A stretch of 64,000 bases of DNA from Pontiella sulfatireligans (lineage in GTDB: Bacteria; Verrucomicrobiota; Kiritimatiellia; Kiritimatiellales; Pontiellaceae), in assembly GCF_900890705.1 (NCBI RefSeq), contig NZ_CAAHFH010000001.1:1488001-1552000 (forward strand), written 5' to 3'. The notes under the pieces were generated by a model that saw nothing but the letters and a program-made list of their open reading frames with translations, did no database searches and was not told the DNA's origin. Positions 47,278 to 55,724 of the stretch are shown here, piece by piece. The position numbers and the translations under genes were made by a program. Each line of letters begins with the position of its first letter. Position 1 is the stretch's first letter.

Positions 47278-49944
47278 TCAAGTGATATTTGTAAAGTGCC
47301 GCATCTCTTTCGAGTCTTTTTCGTCTTCCGGCAAAAGACTGTGAAGCCGTTCATTCACCTCCAACAGCTTGTCGTAGTCTTCGGCAGCTATGTGTCTCTT
47401 GCCCGCTTCGATCAGGTTTTTCGCTTGGAGCTGGTCGTTGAGGGATTCGCGCATGTTCGCCAGAAACTGAAACCAATTGACCAAGAAATCCGGCGTCCGA
47501 CGAAGAATCTGGCCTCTGATCCGGTGAAGTTGGTCAATCGCCGCCTGGATTTTTTGCGAGTTTGTCGAGTTCATGAACGTGTGCTCTTGCGCAACCACCT
47601 CGTGTAGCTGTCGCCGTTCATGGTCGTTTCCGCTTTCGTTGACGATGCCTGCAACCTCGTCTTTCTCCGTCCTGTACTCGTTCCGCAATCGCTCGATTCG
47701 TTTGCCGGACGTGAGCTGGCTTAGTTCTTGGGCGAGCTTGCGTTTTCGATCTTCGAGTATATAACGCTCATCCGTTTCATCATCCGGCGTCAGGCTGAGC
47801 AGCATCGCTGCGCCCGTAAGTTCCTGCACCGGAGCAACGAGTTTTTCCAGTTTTTCGACCACATCATAGTTTTCATTCTCCATCGCCTCGGCTTTTTCCT
47901 TTTCGAGTTGTCCATCTAGCAGCTCCGCTTCTTTAGCGAGTGCTTTCACAGGTACGGCGCGATAAGTCGGATTGAAGATTTGTGAAAACTCCTGGCCGGA
48001 CGAATTGACGTAGGCATGAAATGTCAGGTCGCGTGATTCAGAAACCTCAAAGGTGAGGTCAATTTCCGTACCGCGAAGAAGATCGCGCTTGAGATCCTTG
48101 CCTGAAATCTCCAGGTAGCCAACTTTCTTGTTTGTCGTGAAATGGTTTTCTGCCGGTCCCTCGACAACAATGATTCGAATTTGATCATCATCGGCGGCGC
48201 TGATTGCAACGCCCGCAAATTTTATTCCAGTGTGCGTAACGTAAATTGCCTGGTCTTGCTGACCCCAAGCGGAAAAGGAGTGCTTTCGATTTTCAGTAAG
48301 TATCTCCTCAATCGCCTTGAAATCCTCATCAAGCTGCTTGTTTAAATCGGCGCTCTTGAAATTGAATCTTTTGCAAAGGCGAAGAATCCGGTTTGACAAC
48401 TCCGAATCGGAATGTTTGTTGTAAGCTGCAACCGCAATCAAACGGATTTGTTCAACAAGCCGACTCTGATCATCCCGAAAGAACGCAGTCGGCAGGAGAT
48501 TGAAAGTTTCGGCCACGGCTAGATGCTCGATGAACTCTGCGATTTCAGAATAATCTGGTTTCGTCTTGGCAGCGTTCAGCACTTTTGTTTCGACCCATTC
48601 AATCAGCATTTTGGTGTGTTTGTAAGCACCCGCAAAACAAATATCCTCGTCTTCAGGTTCAACCCAGCGCCGACCGTCGAGCAATGCTTCAACAACGGCC
48701 AGCTTATGACTATTGATCGCACGCGCGAATAAGAAGTTGTATTGGCGCGCGAAAGGCTTGCTGATAAAACGGCGAAACTCCGGCTCGTTGTCCAAGAGTT
48801 CCAGAATCTCTTCAGGAAAGTATTCGTCTGAGTAAAGAAAATGCTCAATGTCGCCGCGCGTAAGGAATCGAAGCAATCGCGGACTGTTGAACACCGCCCG
48901 ATGAAACCCCTGCTTTTCTTCACCTAAAAACTCGTCCTCCAAGGCCAAGGCGCGAGACTTGTCAATCGGCTGGTTCTCCAACCAAGGTACTCGGCCATCA
49001 TTAAGTTCAATCTCCTGAAGCAGCCGCTTCTTCGCCCGCTGGATTGCTTTAATGTCCAGCGCACTTCCAGAACGAGGTAGTAATTGTGGCCGCGCGACGC
49101 CGTCCGCATCTACTTCAATGCTTTTATTCTGGTTCTCGTTGCCGTGCAACTCCGTGACCTGAAACACCTCGAATGGATTCAGGTAAAACTGGAAACACTC
49201 ATCAGGCTTTATCAAACCGCCCGCTTCGATGCGCGCCGACTCTGCCAAAGGAAGCAGTTTCTTCTTAGTTGCCTCAATCCGCTCTTTGGCGGCTTCATAA
49301 TTGGGGTTCAACATCAACGCGCACCGATATGCATCTGCCGCGTCGGCGTCTTGCGATACTTCGGGATGGTTGAAAACCAACCCAAGATTGAAAAACGCAG
49401 AGGTGTCCGGGAGTTTTGTCGCAGACTGCTGATAAAATTCGACAGCCTTTGCAAAGTTTTCGTGGTTGTAGTAGGCGATGCCGAGCGAGTTTAGATCAGC
49501 TCCGTCCATCTCGCCTAAGTCGCGCAGCTTTTCCCACGCTTCGATTTCCTTTGCGTAGTTTTCGCGCTTTTGGTGGAGTCTTATGAGATAACGCCATAGC
49601 CAGGGTGAGCCAGGGTTTAGCGACCTTGCATTGTCGAGTGCCTTCTCAGCCTCGTCCAATTTGTCAACCTTTACCAACCGACTTCCTAATTCCTGCCATA
49701 GCCAGTAAGAACGGGGATGGTGGCGAATCCCTAGCTTTGCAAACTCAATCGCTTGCCCATCTTGGCCGCTATCTCTGGCCGCCACGACAAGTTCCTCCCA
49801 AAGATGCTCATCATCGGGTAGAGCATCAGCAGCCGATTTCAGCAAAGGTATCGCCTCCGCGAATTGGCCGGACTTGCACAGCTTCTGGCCAGTCTCTTTG
49901 AGTTCTTGGGCTGTCATGCGTAGTATCGCTTTAGCGGCCCCCAT
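47278..49944 (-). CDS. TPR protein with Hsp70 substrate-domain-like segment
   Basis: The protein has 888 residues (an ATG at 49917 is an alternative start). Residues 1-225 are TPR-type helix pairs (AIPLLKSAADALPDDEHLW, AEKALDNARSLNPGSPWLW). A middle alpha-helical part includes LNPFEVFQV at the head of a segment with helix-turn spacing like a degenerate J-domain, then a repeat-rich region. Around 590-690, NHFTTNKKVGYLEISGKDL followed by EIDLTFEVSESRDLTFHA resembles the beta substrate-binding domain of Hsp70 proteins. The rest is coiled coil. No ATPase domain is present. It overlaps the end of the upstream DUF6804-like gene by 14 bp. A chaperone-linked or defence role is a guess. Confidence 0.6.
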   Translation of the reverse strand: MGAAKAILRMTAQELKETGQKLCKSGQFAEAIPLLKSAADALPDDEHLWEELVVAARDSGQDGQAIEFAKLGIRHHPRSYWLWQELGSRLVKVDKLDEAEKALDNARSLNPGSPWLWRYLIRLHQKRENYAKEIEAWEKLRDLGEMDGADLNSLGIAYYNHENFAKAVEFYQQSATKLPDTSAFFNLGLVFNHPEVSQDADAADAYRCALMLNPNYEAAKERIEATKKKLLPLAESARIEAGGLIKPDECFQFYLNPFEVFQVTELHGNENQNKSIEVDADGVARPQLLPRSGSALDIKAIQRAKKRLLQEIELNDGRVPWLENQPIDKSRALALEDEFLGEEKQGFHRAVFNSPRLLRFLTRGDIEHFLYSDEYFPEEILELLDNEPEFRRFISKPFARQYNFLFARAINSHKLAVVEALLDGRRWVEPEDEDICFAGAYKHTKMLIEWVETKVLNAAKTKPDYSEIAEFIEHLAVAETFNLLPTAFFRDDQSRLVEQIRLIAVAAYNKHSDSELSNRILRLCKRFNFKSADLNKQLDEDFKAIEEILTENRKHSFSAWGQQDQAIYVTHTGIKFAGVAISAADDDQIRIIVVEGPAENHFTTNKKVGYLEISGKDLKRDLLRGTEIDLTFEVSESRDLTFHAYVNSSGQEFSQIFNPTYRAVPVKALAKEAELLDGQLEKEKAEAMENENYDVVEKLEKLVAPVQELTGAAMLLSLTPDDETDERYILEDRKRKLAQELSQLTSGKRIERLRNEYRTEKDEVAGIVNESGNDHERRQLHEVVAQEHTFMNSTNSQKIQAAIDQLHRIRGQILRRTPDFLVNWFQFLANMRESLNDQLQAKNLIEAGKRHIAAEDYDKLLEVNERLHSLLPEDEKDSKEMRHFTNIT

Positions 49945-50224
49945 TTCTTATTGCTTTCAGAGAAAGCAAAAGCAAAACAGCGAGACAAACATCGGTAACA
50001 GCCCACACACCCCGATCTAACCGGATTGGGGAAATAGGGTTGAACAGAACGGCAGCAAAAATGAAACCCCACATCCACGCTTTCTTTTCGAGCGTGCAGG
50101 AAAGATAGGCTCTGTATCCACAAACCCCGCAAACCACCCATCGAAGAATCTGAAAATAACCGTAGGGCAGACCGTCGATCAGACAGCCAAGAAGCATTAC
50201 CGATGCTATGAGGATGGGGATCAT
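49931..50224 (-). CDS. Small four-helix membrane protein (DUF6804-like)
   Basis: The protein has 97 residues and is mostly hydrophobic: IPILIASVMLLGCLI, YFQILRWVVCGVCGYRAYL, MWGFIFAAVLFNPISPIRL and WAVTDVCLAVLLLLSL. The motif FNPISPIRLDRGVW is typical of DUF6804. It lies directly before and overlaps the TPR gene, so the two are probably co-expressed. Function is unknown. Confidence 0.7.
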   Translation of the reverse strand: MIPILIASVMLLGCLIDGLPYGYFQILRWVVCGVCGYRAYLSCTLEKKAWMWGFIFAAVLFNPISPIRLDRGVWAVTDVCLAVLLLLSLKAIRNGGR

Positions 50225-50458
50225 TCCTTACTGCCACAAGTCAGCATTATCTTTACCGCCATTCATCGTTACCACCACAAACGTAAACGAATTTATTACA
50301 CACGCTGACAAATAATTTACTCGTATCCGCCATGCTAGCAAGATGTATTGGTAATTAATAAAATATGACAAGATAACTCATGGAAGGCATAGTCCCCATG
50401 ACTTGGCTTACTCCCTCTGCTCATCACTACGTTTGTCGTTACGCGCTCCGTTCCGACC

Positions 50459-50556
50459 ATCAAAGGCAAAATAAAGACAGGAAGTGTAATAAACGGCTTT
50501 TTGGACTACCCGCTCTCATGGGGGATATATGTAGCGGGAAAGTGCGCAGGGGGGTG
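50459..50556 (+). repeat. Diverged direct repeat, copy 1
   Basis: Shares ATCAAAGGC, AAGTGTAATAA and the core CTCATGGGGGATATA with AGCGGGAAA, GTGCGC and GGGGTG with copy 2 at 50912-51010. The order and spacing are kept. The nature of the element is unknown. Confidence 0.6.
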
Positions 50557-50911
50557 CCTCGTCTCTTGCGCGCGCGCGAGTGTATGATATCTTGTGCGCG
50601 AGACCGTCTAGACCGTTTTAACAGTCAAATCGCCCGCTGTATATCAACGCGCATTCGATTTCAGATCGTGGTTTCAGCCCTGTAAACCCTAGATATCTTC
50701 GCATTGAGACCACATAAGGCACCATGACGCACCATTTCCAGAGCTGACCGGATTATTGATATACTTCCGAAAATCGCAGTACCTATTCGTAAAGTATATC
50801 TATGCTCTAAAGGGGGCGAGTCCCCTCCTCCCCCCTCCCAGAGGTAGGGGATGCAGGCCCGATCTGCGTGGCTCTCCCTCGCCATTGGCATAACGCAGGC
50901 AACGCCGACGC

Positions 50912-51010
50912 ATCAAAGGCAGACGGTACCGGCTCAAGTGTAATAATTCAACTTCTGGGGTTGCCGGTCTCATGGGGGATATACGCAGCGGGAAAAGTGC
51001 GCGGGGGGTG
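50912..51010 (+). repeat. Diverged direct repeat, copy 2
   Basis: Second copy of the unit at 50459-50556, about 450 bases further on. A short open frame across this copy reads GLPVSWGIYAAGKVRGGC, which may be chance. Confidence 0.6.
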
Positions 51011-51123
51011 TCCCTCCCCCGATCTTTGGCAAATCTTTGCCACTTCTTTGGTAGATCATCCGATTTCATCACCCATATTCAGGAATCATCACGAAAAGGA
51101 GGAATGCAGTAAAACAAAAGAAA

Positions 51124-51151
51124 AGCCCCGTCATCATTGGATGATCGGGGC
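51124..51151 (-). terminator. Terminator after tRNA-Arg
   Basis: On the minus strand GCCCCG, a loop with ATCATCCAATGATGA and CGGGGC are followed by TTTTCTTTT, just beyond the tRNA 3' end. Confidence 0.75.
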
Positions 51152-51158
51152 AAAAAAG

Positions 51159-51235
51159 TGGTGCACCCAACAGGAGTCGAACCTGTAACCTCCTGATTCG
51201 TAGTCAGGTGCTCTATCCAATTGAGCTATGGGTGC
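51159..51235 (-). tRNA. tRNA-Arg (anticodon ACG)
   Basis: The minus strand gives a 77-base cloverleaf. The acceptor GCACCCA pairs with TGGGTGC. The D arm has AGCTCAATTGGATAGAGC. The anticodon stem CCTGA/TCAGG encloses CTACGAA with anticodon ACG. The T arm holds GGTTCGAACTCC, followed by discriminator A and an encoded CCA. The 3' end faces the mobile-element debris. Confidence 0.95.
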
Positions 51236-51338
51236 GCTTTAAATTCAGATTTTTTAAACGCTTGGATGCGCTTAAGAGGTGGGGAATGTATAGAGAACCC
51301 GTTTTCCGGTCAACGGCAAAAACGCAAAAAAATGCAGC

Positions 51339-52298
51339 CTATTCCTGCGCGTCCAGCTCGGGCTTGCAGAGCTCATAATAATTGCACTGGCCGCAGCTGG
51401 CCGGATCGAGGGCCAGCTCCCATTCCTCCTTGGGCAGCGGCTCGTTTTTTTCGCGGTCGTGATCAACGAGGTATTCGGTCATTTCGCCGACGGAATCACT
51501 CATCAGGGTTTTGGTTTCCTCAAGCTCCTGTTCCGTAATCTGGAACGGCAGCACCTGCCCTTCATTCAAATATTCGACATAGAGAAAGATATTATCCAGC
51601 GAAGCACCGTGCTTGACGATGGCCCACAGGGCATAGAGCGAAAGCTGAAGCTTATGCTGGTCGGCCTTGATCTTGCCGGCCTTCCAGTCGTGGATGTGCA
51701 CTTCGTCGCCGATCTTGTAGGCATAGTCGGGAATGGAATAAATCTTCACGCCTTCATAAATGAAGTGCTCAACATCGCCCCCCTGCTCCGGCGTGGCAAT
51801 CTGGAACTCCTGGGCGGGGTTAATGGAGCCAACCCGGGGCAGCACCTTTTCGATAAAGTTGGCGATGCAGTTTTGGATCTGCGCCGCCAGCTGGCGCTTG
51901 GCTTCTTTTTCCTCATCGCCGCCAAGGGTCTTGTAGTAGTGCCCGCGCAGGCAGCAATAGTGCTTGGGAGAATTGCGCCAATTGCCTTCGGTGGACTCCG
52001 TCCACTTTTTGGTCATGAACGGGCGGGCGATGTTTTTCCATGCATCATCCACCGAGACGGTTTTTCCAGCCTGATGCTGCTTGAGCACCCACATGATGGC
52101 GTTTTCCGCCGCCTGCCCCATCAGGCCCCAGCGGTTGTCCATCTTGTTCAAGCGGTAGGAGGCCTTTTGTTCCGGGGTGGCATTGCGGTCCCAGCCGCCC
52201 CACATGCCGTATTTGCCCCAGTAGCGCCGGCGACGGCACTGCTCAAAATCTTCCGATGCACTGAACGACCACGAAAATGTATTCTTTAACTGTCCCAT
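51339..52298 (-). CDS. PD-(D/E)XK nuclease superfamily protein (RecB/Cas4-like)
   Basis: The ATG at 52298 has GGAG before it and gives 319 residues. The N-terminus WSFSASEDFEQCRRRRYW and the C-terminal CGQCNYYELC are the Cys pattern of Cas4/AddB-type iron-sulfur nucleases. The nuclease core is SIPDYAYKIGDEVHIHDWKA (Asp and the D-W-K motif), then LQLSLYALW (the QxxxY motif). It likely cuts or processes DNA ends. There is no CRISPR array or recombination partner nearby. The closest gene upstream is separated by a palindromic element. Confidence 0.8.
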   Translation of the reverse strand: MGQLKNTFSWSFSASEDFEQCRRRRYWGKYGMWGGWDRNATPEQKASYRLNKMDNRWGLMGQAAENAIMWVLKQHQAGKTVSVDDAWKNIARPFMTKKWTESTEGNWRNSPKHYCCLRGHYYKTLGGDEEKEAKRQLAAQIQNCIANFIEKVLPRVGSINPAQEFQIATPEQGGDVEHFIYEGVKIYSIPDYAYKIGDEVHIHDWKAGKIKADQHKLQLSLYALWAIVKHGASLDNIFLYVEYLNEGQVLPFQITEQELEETKTLMSDSVGEMTEYLVDHDREKNEPLPKEEWELALDPASCGQCNYYELCKPELDAQE

Positions 52299-52350
52299 AG
52301 AAACTCCAAAATAACTGGAGCAAGGAATAACAGGATTCCATAGGGAGTTC

Positions 52351-52421
52351 GACCGCAAAGACACTAAGAAATAAAGATTTCCCCCTGTTATCAGACTTTG
52401 TGCCTTCGCGTCTTTGCGGTC
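52351..52421. repeat. MITE-like element with 12-base terminal inverted repeats
   Basis: GACCGCAAAGAC (52351-52362) and GTCTTTGCGGTC (52410-52421) are perfect inverted ends. Inside, CTAAGAAATAAAG and CTTTGTGCCTTCGC extend the likeness. The element is 71 bases long. Confidence 0.6.
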
Positions 52422-52422
52422 A

Positions 52423-52620
52423 TTAAATAAGTTGCGGGCGTTTCTGAATCAGCACGGCATCGGCTTCGTCGCGCCATGGAGAGGTAAAGAACGGAGCAGT
52501 TGACTCCCCTCAACTTCAGAGTACTTTCCGGAGAGCGTGTTGAACCATTGGACGGCTCCCCCGAGCTTCCACCCATATTTGATGCAGAGCAGGCAGGCCC
52601 CCTTCCGGCTGGTCAATTCT
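52423..52620 (-). pseudogene. Frameshifted fragment of an unknown gene
   Basis: After a TAA, one frame reads ELTSRKGACLLCIKYGWKLG, then GAVQWFNTLSGKYSEVEGS. Near 52500 protein-like sequence switches to a second frame, PFFTSPWRDEADAVLIQKR, ending at TAA 52423. No start is present. The family is not recognised. It sits between the phosphopantetheinyl transferase and the nuclease, next to the MITE-like element. Confidence 0.4.
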
Positions 52621-52626
52621 TAAAAC

Positions 52627-53382
52627 TCACCACTTCAGCGCATTGAAGTCATAGCACGGCACATCGTCCAATGCTTTATCCGTCACGACCGCCGATGCAT
52701 ATTTTGACCCGGCCTCCAGACGCTGGAAAATCCAACCGTCTTTCTCCCCGCGGTCGGGCAGCCGCCCATTTTCAATCGGAACCGAAAAGCTGGACAGCTC
52801 GCGGAAGAGCCCGGAGCCGCAGGCTTTCACATAGGCCTCTTTGCGAGCCCAGAGCTGGAAAAAGACCGCGCAGGAATGTTCTGCGTTTTCGATCAAGGCG
52901 GCTTCCTCGGGAGTGAAGTAGCGCGAGGCAATCGGCATTACATCCATCTCCTCTTTGATCATCTCTACATCGACGCCAACTTGACGGCTGCGTCCAAAGG
53001 CCAGCACAACCCAATCGCCGGAGTGGGAAACATTGAACGCGATTGTATCGCAGGCGTCCCGCCTGCCCTGCCCTGCGCGCAGCAGGCGAGACGCCTGCGG
53101 TACGAGAGAGGGCTTGCCGTTTTCTGAATATTGGAATTCGAGTTCGGAGGAGGGAACCCCTGTATAGCCGGAAAGCAGAACGCGGAGTGCGCCTCGGGCG
53201 GCAATAGAAGAGTGCCGGTCAGCTTCCCGATGGAAACGCGCGGCCTTTTCCTGCTCGGCATTGCAAAGCACGGCATGCAGCACGTCGATCCGATCCAGCA
53301 CATCAGGCACATGAACGCCCCATATATGGATGGTGTCCTGGTCCAGTTCGGGCAGATGCCGGATATCATCGATGGTTTCCAT
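52627..53382 (-). CDS. 4'-phosphopantetheinyl transferase (Sfp type)
   Basis: The protein has 251 residues. The family motifs are visible: SGDWVVLAFG, VGVDVEMIKE (the Mg-binding Asp and Glu) and FFQLWARKEAYVKACG (WxxKEA). It transfers the phosphopantetheine arm of CoA to carrier proteins of fatty-acid, polyketide or peptide synthesis in the cytoplasm. Between NGKPSLV and TIAFNVSHSG there are about 18 residues (PQASRLLRAGQGRRDACD) with no family counterpart. They are encoded by a double palindrome (53050-53098) that appears to be a REPIN inserted in frame. The reading frame is otherwise intact. Confidence 0.9.
   Translation of the reverse strand: METIDDIRHLPELDQDTIHIWGVHVPDVLDRIDVLHAVLCNAEQEKAARFHREADRHSSIAARGALRVLLSGYTGVPSSELEFQYSENGKPSLVPQASRLLRAGQGRRDACDTIAFNVSHSGDWVVLAFGRSRQVGVDVEMIKEEMDVMPIASRYFTPEEAALIENAEHSCAVFFQLWARKEAYVKACGSGLFRELSSFSVPIENGRLPDRGEKDGWIFQRLEAGSKYASAVVTDKALDDVPCYDFNALKW
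53050..53098. repeat. REPIN-like double palindrome inside the phosphopantetheinyl transferase gene
   Basis: GCAGGCG-TCC-CGCCTGC (53050-53066) and GCAGGCG-AGA-CGCCTGC (53082-53098) are two perfect 7-base-arm hairpins, with outer TATCG/CGGTA flanks. The same hairpin occurs alone at 63315-63331. Confidence 0.8.
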
Positions 53383-53471
53383 TGGAGGCGCATTCTAAAC
53401 AAAACCACCTGCCACGCAACTGCGAACAGACGGCAACCCGCCCCAAGGGAACTTCGGCCCAACCGGCTCCA

Positions 53472-53831
53472 TCAATCGTCTTCGTAGAGCTCGTTGATGA
53501 TATCCCATGCAGCGGGGTCATCGGAGCGAAGCCGGCACAGCAGGCTATAGTGATAGATCAGCAGCTGAATATGCTTCGCCTTAAACTCGTTGAAGTTGGC
53601 ATTCGGTCCGAAGCCCTCGGCCATCATTTCCTTCGTTGTGAGCTGGACGACGCGGTCGAGTTCCTTCTCCAGCGCCATTCGGCCTATCCGGAGAAACCCG
53701 GGTGTTTTAAGCAACAGCACAGGTTCGTAGGTCATGCCCTCCAGAACTCTGGCGGTCGATTCGATTTTGTCCGCAGGAGCATCACAGGGAAACTCCTTCA
53801 ACACCTTTTTCCACATGCGTTCACTTTTCAT
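53472..53831 (-). CDS. Small hypothetical cytoplasmic protein
   Basis: The ATG at 53831 lies after AAAGGAGGCG and gives 119 residues. The protein is alpha-helical with no export signal (ERMWKKVLKEFPCDAPADKI, KAKHIQLLIYHYSLLCRL) and ends in acidic residues. I do not recognise it. It lies between the transferase and the ABC-F gene on the same strand. Confidence 0.65.
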   Translation of the reverse strand: MKSERMWKKVLKEFPCDAPADKIESTARVLEGMTYEPVLLLKTPGFLRIGRMALEKELDRVVQLTTKEMMAEGFGPNANFNEFKAKHIQLLIYHYSLLCRLRSDDPAAWDIINELYEDD

Positions 53832-53913
53832 GGCTTTCGCCTCCTTTCGACAACGGAAGAGTACGGCCAAAACCCAAAATGAGCAACCTTTTGATGGAGG
53901 GACAAGCGGAAGG

Positions 53914-55515
53914 CTATCCTTTGCCTTTTTTGCTCTTTTTCAGCGCTTCGTATTCATCCAGCGTGCCGGGATAGTCGACAATGCCCTCCTCGGTTACCTC
54001 AAGAATGCGTGTGGCCAGCGTGGCGATGAAACGGTGGTCGTGCGAAACAAAGAGCAGCGTATTGGGGAAAAGCGAAAGGCCAAAGTTGAGCGCTTCGATG
54101 GATTCCAGATCGAGGTGGTTGGTCGGCTCGTCAAGGGCAAGTACATTGCCGCCTTCCATCGTGATTTTAGAAATGATCAGACGGGCTTTCTCGCCTCCGC
54201 TGAGGACGCCCACTTTTTTCCAACAGTCATCGCCGCGGAAAAGCATCCGGCCCATGAACGAGCGCAGCTCAACCTCGGAGGTGCCGGTTTCGGCAAAGCG
54301 GCTGAGCCAGTCCAGCGCGCTAACTTCAGGATCTAAAATGGAGGCCGCATCCTGCGGGAACATGCCCACCTCAACGGTTTCGCCGAATTCAATCTCTCCG
54401 GCGTCGCTTTTCAGCTGGTTGCAAAGAATGTTCAGCAGCGTTGTTTTCCCAATGCCGTTCTTGCCGATAATGGCCACGCGCTCTTCCGGCCCGATCGTGC
54501 AGGAAAAACCGCTGAACAGCTCCTCGTCATAGGACTTGGAAACCGACGACGCCTCAATCACTTTATTCCCCAGACGGGTCTTGGGAGCGAAGCGAATAAA
54601 GGGCGAGACGCGGCTGCTGGGTTTGAACTTGGTCATTTCCAGCTTATCCAGCGTTTTTTTCCGCGAGGTGGCCTGCTTGGCCTTCGAGGCATTGGAGCTG
54701 AAACGGGAAATGAACGCCTTCAAGTCGTGCGCCTGCTTTTCGACCTTCTTGTTGGCCTTTTCCTGCAGCTCGCGCGCGTCGAGGCTGGCAATGGTAAAGT
54801 CGTCGTAGTTGCCGGGGAACATGCGGATTTCATGATAGTCCAAATCGGCAATGTGCGTGCACACCTGGTTGAGGAAGAAGCGGTCGTGCGAAATCGTGAT
54901 AAGGGTGCCGGTATAGCGCTTGAGCAGTTCAACCAGCCATTCAATCGACTCCATGTCCAGATGGTTGGTCGGTTCGTCCAGCAGCAGGATGTCGGGCTGG
55001 CCAAACAGCACCTGCGCCAGCAGCACCCGCAACTTGAAGCCCCCCTGCAGCACGGTCATATTTTGTTCAAACAGATCCTCGGTAAAGCCCAGGCCAACCA
55101 GCAGCGTGGCCGCCTCAGCCTCCATGGTATAGCCGCCGGCGTCGCCGAACTCCTCCTCGATATGACCGCAGCGGTCGCTCTCTTCATCCGTTAACTCGTC
55201 TTTAGAATAGAGGTATTCGCGCTCGCAGTGCAGCTTCCAAAGCGCGGGGTTGCCCATGTAAACAGTATCGATAATGGTATGTTCATCAAAGTCCGAATGA
55301 TCTTGGCGGAGATACCCGAGCGTGCAGCCATGGCCGATAGCCACATCCCCCTCGCTCTGATCCTGCTGGCCGGTCAGGATCTTCATGAATGTCGATTTCC
55401 CGGAACCGTTGGCCCCGATCAGGCCGTAGCGGTTGCCGGGTGTAAACTTAACTGAAACGTCCTCGAAAAGGGCGGTCTTGCCGAAGCGCATGGTGATTTT
55501 GGATGTCGCGATCAT
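53914..55515 (-). CDS. ABC-F ATPase (YbiT-like)
   Basis: The protein has 533 residues with two nucleotide-binding domains: Walker A GANGSGKST and GKNGIGKTT, signature LQGGFKLRV and LSGGEKARL, Walker B ILLLDEPTNHLD and VLALDEPTNHLD. Between them lies the P-site linker (KKVEKQAHDLKAFISRFSSN). There are no membrane segments. ABC-F proteins bind the ribosomal E site and relieve stalling; some give antibiotic resistance. The C-terminus is short and lysine-rich. Confidence 0.93.
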   Translation of the reverse strand: MIATSKITMRFGKTALFEDVSVKFTPGNRYGLIGANGSGKSTFMKILTGQQDQSEGDVAIGHGCTLGYLRQDHSDFDEHTIIDTVYMGNPALWKLHCEREYLYSKDELTDEESDRCGHIEEEFGDAGGYTMEAEAATLLVGLGFTEDLFEQNMTVLQGGFKLRVLLAQVLFGQPDILLLDEPTNHLDMESIEWLVELLKRYTGTLITISHDRFFLNQVCTHIADLDYHEIRMFPGNYDDFTIASLDARELQEKANKKVEKQAHDLKAFISRFSSNASKAKQATSRKKTLDKLEMTKFKPSSRVSPFIRFAPKTRLGNKVIEASSVSKSYDEELFSGFSCTIGPEERVAIIGKNGIGKTTLLNILCNQLKSDAGEIEFGETVEVGMFPQDAASILDPEVSALDWLSRFAETGTSEVELRSFMGRMLFRGDDCWKKVGVLSGGEKARLIISKITMEGGNVLALDEPTNHLDLESIEALNFGLSLFPNTLLFVSHDHRFIATLATRILEVTEEGIVDYPGTLDEYEALKKSKKGKG

Positions 55516-55724
55516 ATGAAACTACCTAGTTTGTGTATAAATTTTGATAAAGAAGCGCGCTTCTATAGCAGGATACGGCGTGAGAACCTACTGTAAATTG
55601 CAATCAACTGGATGCAATGCGGCTCGCCGCCCCAAAAGACGACCCTTTATTTTTTGAAGATCCCGGTCGCATAAATCCGGGGGTTTCATATAATCCGGCC
55701 CTTTAAATCAAAGGTAATCTAGTT

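Larger units (their letters stand above)
50225..51158. other. Gene-poor stretch between island and tRNA-Arg
   Basis: No credible gene. It contains a diverged direct repeat (50459-50556 and 50912-51010), a GC alternating run (about 50567-50579), and the tRNA terminator at its right end. Confidence 0.5.

Noticed and set aside
50459..51010. CRISPR array
   Set aside because: Only two long, diverged copies with a 350-base gap; no short regular repeats or cas genes were seen anywhere in the window.
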